From Deltaproteobacteria bacterium UBA3076 (lineage in GTDB: Bacteria > Desulfobacterota > Dissulfuribacteria > Dissulfuribacterales > UBA3076), in the NCBI GenBank assembly GCA_002367355.1, contig DFBQ01000223.1, forward strand, positions 231-10,104: DNA of 9,874 nt, read 5' to 3'. Both the position numbers and the translations under genes were made by a program. How positions within the stretch are numbered: position 1 is the stretch's first letter; each line of letters starts with the position of its first letter. Under the pieces are notes generated by a model. That model saw nothing but the letters and a program-made list of their open reading frames with translations. It was not told the origin of the DNA and made no database searches. Positions 6,152 to 9,874 of this stretch are shown here, piece by piece.

Positions 6152-7396
6152 TCACCAAACGGTTTCTCCCCGCAAAAGGCTTGCATAGGTCTCACGCTTT
6201 CTGATTACCTTGAAGTGATCGTCCTTTACCATGACTTCTGAGACCCTTGGCCTTGAGTTGTAGTTGGAAGACATGGTAAAACCGTAAGCCCCGGCGCCCA
6301 TGACCGCGAGCAAACCGCCTTGATTAAGGTCCGGCATGGGCCGTTCCCTGGCGAGAAAGTCCCCTGTCTCACATATAGGCCCCACTACGTCTGATGGATG
6401 TAAATGCGTGTTGGTCTCTATTACAGGCAGAATTTCGTGGTATGCCTCGTAAAGACTGGGACGGGCAAGGTCATTCATGGCGGCATCAACGATATAAAAC
6501 CGCTTTTTCTCAGTATCCTTGGTGTATAGTATCTTTGTTACCAAAATACCGGCGTTGCCGACAATGGACCTTCCGGGTTCTATAATCAGGCAGTGAGGAA
6601 GATCCTTGACCTCAGACAGGAGTGCCTTGGCGTAAGCGTCAGGCTCAGGTGGAATTTCGTCCCGGTATCTTATGCCAAGGCCGCCACCCGCATCGATGAA
6701 CTTGAGCCTTATTCCAAAGCCCTCGAGCTCCTGCAGCAGGGACTTAATTTTCCCTATTGCATCCACAAAGGGCTCAACCCGGATTAGCTGAGAGCCTATG
6801 TGGCAGTCTATCCCCACTACATCAAGCTCATCTCTGTCTGATGCAACCTTATAAGCCTCCAGGGCCTGGGACATGGGCAGGCCGAACTTGTTTTTCTTAA
6901 GGCCAGTGGAAATATATGGATGGGTATTTGCATCCACATCAGGGTTTACCCTGAAAGAGACCCTGATACGGCATTTAAGGCGTCGCGCCTGCCTGGAGAT
7001 GGCATCCAGCTCTTCCATGGACTCCACATTAAACATGAGGATATCCGCCTTTGCGGCCTCGCGGATCTCCTTTTCGGTCTTGCCGACACCGGAGTATACG
7101 ATCCTGTCTGCTGGAATTCCCGCTTTGAGTGCACGGTAAAGCTCCCCTCCTGAGACAATGTCAGCGCCGGCCCCTAATTCCCCCAAGAGATTTAATACAG
7201 CCAGGTTGCTGTTTGCCTTGACAGCAAAACATATCAAGTGCGGATGCCTGGAAAAGGCCTTATCAAAGACATTGAAGTGACGGGTCAGGGTAGCTGAACT
7301 GTATAGATAGAAAGGGGTTTTTACCTTGCCGGCTATCTCCTTTACCGGTACGTCCTCGCAGTATAATTCTCTGTCTTTATAATTGAAGTAATTCAT
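6152..7396 (-). CDS. lysA: Diaminopimelate decarboxylase
   Basis: PLP-dependent decarboxylation of meso-diaminopimelate to L-lysine, the last step of the DAP pathway. The 414-residue protein has the alanine-racemase-like TIM barrel with the PLP lysine Lys60 in CFAVKANSN. It also has HIGSQ (199-203), the glycine-rich phosphate loop DAGGGLG (235-241) and EPGRS (273-277). CETGD (342-346) supplies the active-site Cys that acts across the dimer, and it ends with the conserved AYGFTMSSNYNSRPR region. It looks complete and functional. Its ATG overlaps the lipoprotein stop as ATGA (7393-7396). No strong Shine-Dalgarno is visible before it, so translation probably depends on re-initiation or coupling from the upstream gene. 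Placing lysA directly before dapF matches the arrangement in Pseudomonas. Confidence 0.97.
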   Translation of the reverse strand: MNYFNYKDRELYCEDVPVKEIAGKVKTPFYLYSSATLTRHFNVFDKAFSRHPHLICFAVKANSNLAVLNLLGELGAGADIVSGGELYRALKAGIPADRIVYSGVGKTEKEIREAAKADILMFNVESMEELDAISRQARRLKCRIRVSFRVNPDVDANTHPYISTGLKKNKFGLPMSQALEAYKVASDRDELDVVGIDCHIGSQLIRVEPFVDAIGKIKSLLQELEGFGIRLKFIDAGGGLGIRYRDEIPPEPDAYAKALLSEVKDLPHCLIIEPGRSIVGNAGILVTKILYTKDTEKKRFYIVDAAMNDLARPSLYEAYHEILPVIETNTHLHPSDVVGPICETGDFLARERPMPDLNQGGLLAVMGAGAYGFTMSSNYNSRPRVSEVMVKDDHFKVIRKRETYASLLRGETVW

Positions 7397-8472
7397 TGTT
7401 TATAAGGTTTTTCTTTGACAACCTCCACCTCTGCAATATCAGACAAAGGGCTTTCGTTCGGCGGATCTGCCTTGTCCACTGCAGTTACCCAATAAGAATA
7501 TAGTCCGCCGGGTAAAACAGTCCGGTCCAGAAACCTGGATACAGGTAAAGGCCTGTTGTTCAGTTTGTCTATTAGTTCATCCGGTCCTTTTCTGTATACA
7601 ATATAGCCTGAAATGTCAGACTCTGTTTCTTCCTGCCAGAAGAGTTCGACTCCATTGGCAGACCGGACAGCAACCAGTCCTACAGGTGCTGCCGGCGGGA
7701 TAATATCTGTCGGCAGCACTGCGGTTTCATGCGTACAGAGTCCCTCAATCTCAGTGCCGTGATATGGTAGAACTGCCGCCACCCTGTATTGATAACAGGC
7801 CTTTTTCTTTGCCGAGAGATCAAGATAGCCTGTGGAATCCACTAAACCAGGGAGGGTCTTCCATTTATCCGTCCCTGTTCCGGCCCGGTAGATCCTGTAT
7901 AAAAGTTCTTTGTCCACAGGCCTGCCATCCGTCCATTTTGAGGGTGCCTGCCAGAAGAGATAGATCCCGTCCTTGGTTAACTGAACCATGAATCCTGAAG
8001 GCGCAGATGGCAAAACGTGCCAGGCCAGAGAGACCTGATTTGACGTATCGCTGACATTCAGCCAGCCCTTTACAGTGCAAACCTTGTATATATAGTGCAT
8101 GCCGGAGCGCACGGTTCGGTCTTCATAGACCATCTTTCTCGCTTTTTCCGGTTTTGCATCAAAGGGGACTTCAATAAGCTGCCCAAAAGGCGGCGGGCAC
8201 CCCTCACAATACTCCTCAAGCGGTATCTCTGCCTTCAACAGCCTAAAGCCCTTGATCCTGACAAGGGGGCTGCCGTCTCTGTTTCTTACAGGAACACTCC
8301 ATTTTAGCTCAATGCCTTCCGGGATAACCTCGTAGCTCAAGTCCTTGATAGCCTTTGGCCGGAGGGTACCGGGAGGGACAGGAGGTGCCTTGCGCCCACA
8401 GGACGCCAGTAAAATGCAAAAGGTAAAAATGATTAACCTTTTCCAAAAAATTATCTGGGCGATATTATTCAT
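7393..8472 (-). CDS. Lipoprotein with LptM-like N-terminus and three FN3-like domains
   Basis: An envelope lipoprotein of unproved function. The N-terminus has a basic, hydrophobic signal ending in the lipobox LASC (Cys25), followed by [10 protein letters not shown]. This opening resembles the CG-x-KGP-x-x-PP start of the small gammaproteobacterial lipoproteins LptM (YifL) and LppL, which are encoded next to lysA/dapF. The rest (about 40-355) consists of three fibronectin-III-like beta sandwiches (about 41-150, 153-250 and 258-352). Each has the EL.W start and a late Y.Y.V or Y.Y.VTAVD strand. Several cysteines (CEGC, KVC, KAC, GLC) could form disulfides in the periplasm. It overlaps argH by 8 nt (ATGAATAA) and lysA by 4 nt. 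GGAG is 13 nt before the ATG, rather far, so coupling to argH is probable. FN3 domain number is judged by eye. Confidence 0.8.
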   Translation of the reverse strand: MNNIAQIIFWKRLIIFTFCILLASCGRKAPPVPPGTLRPKAIKDLSYEVIPEGIELKWSVPVRNRDGSPLVRIKGFRLLKAEIPLEEYCEGCPPPFGQLIEVPFDAKPEKARKMVYEDRTVRSGMHYIYKVCTVKGWLNVSDTSNQVSLAWHVLPSAPSGFMVQLTKDGIYLFWQAPSKWTDGRPVDKELLYRIYRAGTGTDKWKTLPGLVDSTGYLDLSAKKKACYQYRVAAVLPYHGTEIEGLCTHETAVLPTDIIPPAAPVGLVAVRSANGVELFWQEETESDISGYIVYRKGPDELIDKLNNRPLPVSRFLDRTVLPGGLYSYWVTAVDKADPPNESPLSDIAEVEVVKEKPYKQ

Positions 8473-9865
8473 GCGTCATTTTTTTCTCCGCCCTTGCCAG
8501 GGCCTCGGCTACTCGCTCAGGTGCTGTGCCCCCAGGACAGCGCCTTGTTCCCACAGAGCCCTCTATTGACAGCACCTCAAATATATCCTCGTCTATAAGA
8601 GAAGAAAAGGCTTTTAGGTCTTCAAGACTCATATCCGTAAGCTCTTTGCCCTGGGAAATACACTGTGAAACCGCCTTGCCGACCACTGAATGGGCCTGCC
8701 TGAAAGGCATACCTTTTTTCACAAGGTAATCAGCAAGGTCAGTGGCAGTAAGAAAACCCTGTGTCACGATCCGGGAAATATGCTCTTTTCTTGGGACCAG
8801 CCTGGCCACCAGGGCAGCCATTATCTCCACTGAGGCGCATACCGTGTCAACTGCGTCAAAAAGTGCCTCTTTGTCTTCCTGGAGGTCCCTGTTGTAGGCA
8901 AGGGGGAGGCCTTTGATAACAGTAAGAAGAGACATCAGGTGGCCATAGACCCTGCCGGTCTTTCCGCGCACCAGTTCGGGCACATCGGGATTCTTTTTCT
9001 GGGGCATAATGCTTGAGCCGGTACAGAAGCTGTCAGGTAGATCCACAAAACTGAACTCTGCAGAGGTCCACAGAATCAGTTCTTCAGACAGCCTGCTCAA
9101 ATGGGCCATTACAATGCTTGCCGTTGCCAGAAACTCGACAATAAAGTCCCGATCGCTTACAGCGTCCAGGCTGTTAGCAGTAATTCCGTGGAAGCCAAGT
9201 TCCTCAGCCACGTAATCCCTGTCTATTGGGAAGCCGGTTCCAGCCAGGGCCGCACTTCCAAGGGGACAAATATTGACCCTCTTTCTGCAGTCTTGGAGCC
9301 TATCCCTGTCGCGCCTGAACATTTCAAAATAGGCAAGCATGTGATGTGGCCAAAGAATAGGCTGTGCCCTCTGGAGATGGGTGTAGCCAGGGAGTATCAA
9401 GTCCCCGTGTGCCCTTGCCTGGTGCAGAAGCGCTTCCTGCAGCAATGAAAGGAGTCCATCCAGGCGATCGATTTCTTCTCTCAGGTAAAGTCTGGTGTCC
9501 GCAGCAACCTGATCATTACGGCTTCTGGCTGTGTGGAGCCTTTTCCCGGCCTCTCCGATGCGCTCAACCAGGGCCTGCTCGATGTTCATATGTACATCCT
9601 CAAGCTCGTGGCTCCAGACAAAGTCTCCGGACGCGATTTCTTCCTCTATCTCGCCAAGGCCCTTAATTATGGCATCTGCGTCTTTATCTGAGATAATCCC
9701 CTGTCTTGCCAGCATGCGGGCGTGGACCTTGCTGCCTGCTATGTCCTGGCGATACAGTCTGCGGTCATAGTGGACAGAGGCTGAAAACTCCTCCAGCATT
9801 TTTTCAGTGGCCTCCTGGAATCTGCCGCCCCAAGGTTTTTCCAAGGCCTTCTTATCCACATTCAT
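8465..9865 (-). CDS. argH: Argininosuccinate lyase
   Basis: Splits argininosuccinate into arginine and fumarate, the final step of arginine synthesis, in the cytoplasm. The 466-residue protein belongs to the fumarase/aspartase superfamily. It begins with KPWGGRF, and has [10 protein letters not shown] (111-120), [10 protein letters not shown] with the general-acid His163, and the superfamily signature [12 protein letters not shown] (283-294) carrying the catalytic Ser on its flexible loop. Length is typical. It appears complete: the ATG at 9865 gives the expected N-terminus, but only 9 nt upstream are in the window, so its ribosome site and preceding gene (perhaps argG) are not visible. It is the first visible gene of the argH-lipoprotein-lysA-dapF operon, and its stop overlaps the lipoprotein start. 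Confidence 0.98.
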   Translation of the reverse strand: MNVDKKALEKPWGGRFQEATEKMLEEFSASVHYDRRLYRQDIAGSKVHARMLARQGIISDKDADAIIKGLGEIEEEIASGDFVWSHELEDVHMNIEQALVERIGEAGKRLHTARSRNDQVAADTRLYLREEIDRLDGLLSLLQEALLHQARAHGDLILPGYTHLQRAQPILWPHHMLAYFEMFRRDRDRLQDCRKRVNICPLGSAALAGTGFPIDRDYVAEELGFHGITANSLDAVSDRDFIVEFLATASIVMAHLSRLSEELILWTSAEFSFVDLPDSFCTGSSIMPQKKNPDVPELVRGKTGRVYGHLMSLLTVIKGLPLAYNRDLQEDKEALFDAVDTVCASVEIMAALVARLVPRKEHISRIVTQGFLTATDLADYLVKKGMPFRQAHSVVGKAVSQCISQGKELTDMSLEDLKAFSSLIDEDIFEVLSIEGSVGTRRCPGGTAPERVAEALARAEKKMTHE

Positions 9866-9874
9866 AGTCTAATA

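Noticed and set aside
5800..6204. 134-codon + strand frame across dapF and the lysA end
   Set aside because: Shadow of dapF, whose catalytic motifs are all in the minus frame.

Overview
The window looks like chromosomal DNA from a Gram-negative bacterium, most plausibly a member of the Desulfobacterota (the former Deltaproteobacteria). Supporting evidence: a FadL-type outer-membrane barrel, a Sec/lipobox lipoprotein, an NtrC-type sigma-54 activator, and a tight argH / FN3-lipoprotein / lysA / dapF cluster of a kind I associate with that phylum. The taxonomic call is inference. No rRNA, tRNA, CRISPR array, transposase or phage gene is visible.

Layout. 1-340 is AT-rich and non-coding. 341-1318 (+) encodes an LpxL/HtrB-like acyltransferase whose flanks carry a 16-nt inverted repeat (10-25 and 1311-1326). 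It converges on 1372-2616 (-), a FadL/OmpP1-family porin with a 13-bp perfect hairpin at the 3' end of its coding sequence. Between the porin and the divergent regulator, 2617-2950 holds a nested palindromic element: a REPIN-like pair of REP hairpins inside longer inverted arms. Next to it is a TGTCA-containing inverted repeat that overlaps a possible sigma-70 promoter. 2990-4420 (+; the frame is open from 2951) is an NtrC-family response regulator with an unusual GAFTHA in place of GAFTGA. It is followed after 45 nt by a secreted protein with a FlgO/TolB-N-like domain and a Pro-rich tail (4466-5338). That gene overlaps dapF tail-to-tail by 20 nt.

The right half (5319-9865) is one minus-strand operon in transcription order argH, FN3 lipoprotein, lysA, dapF. 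Junctions are an 8-nt overlap, a 4-nt ATGA overlap and an 11-nt gap, so translational coupling is likely. ArgH finishes arginine synthesis. DapF and LysA make meso-diaminopimelate and then lysine. The lipoprotein starts with a [10 protein letters not shown] mature N-terminus and sits directly before lysA-dapF, which recalls the small LptM/LppL lipoproteins at the same locus in gammaproteobacteria, here extended by three FN3-like domains.

Most of the window is ordinary core metabolism. The most interesting items are the repeat structures around the left-hand genes, the GAFTHA substitution and the LptM-like start of the FN3 lipoprotein. I see no convincing complete new system.
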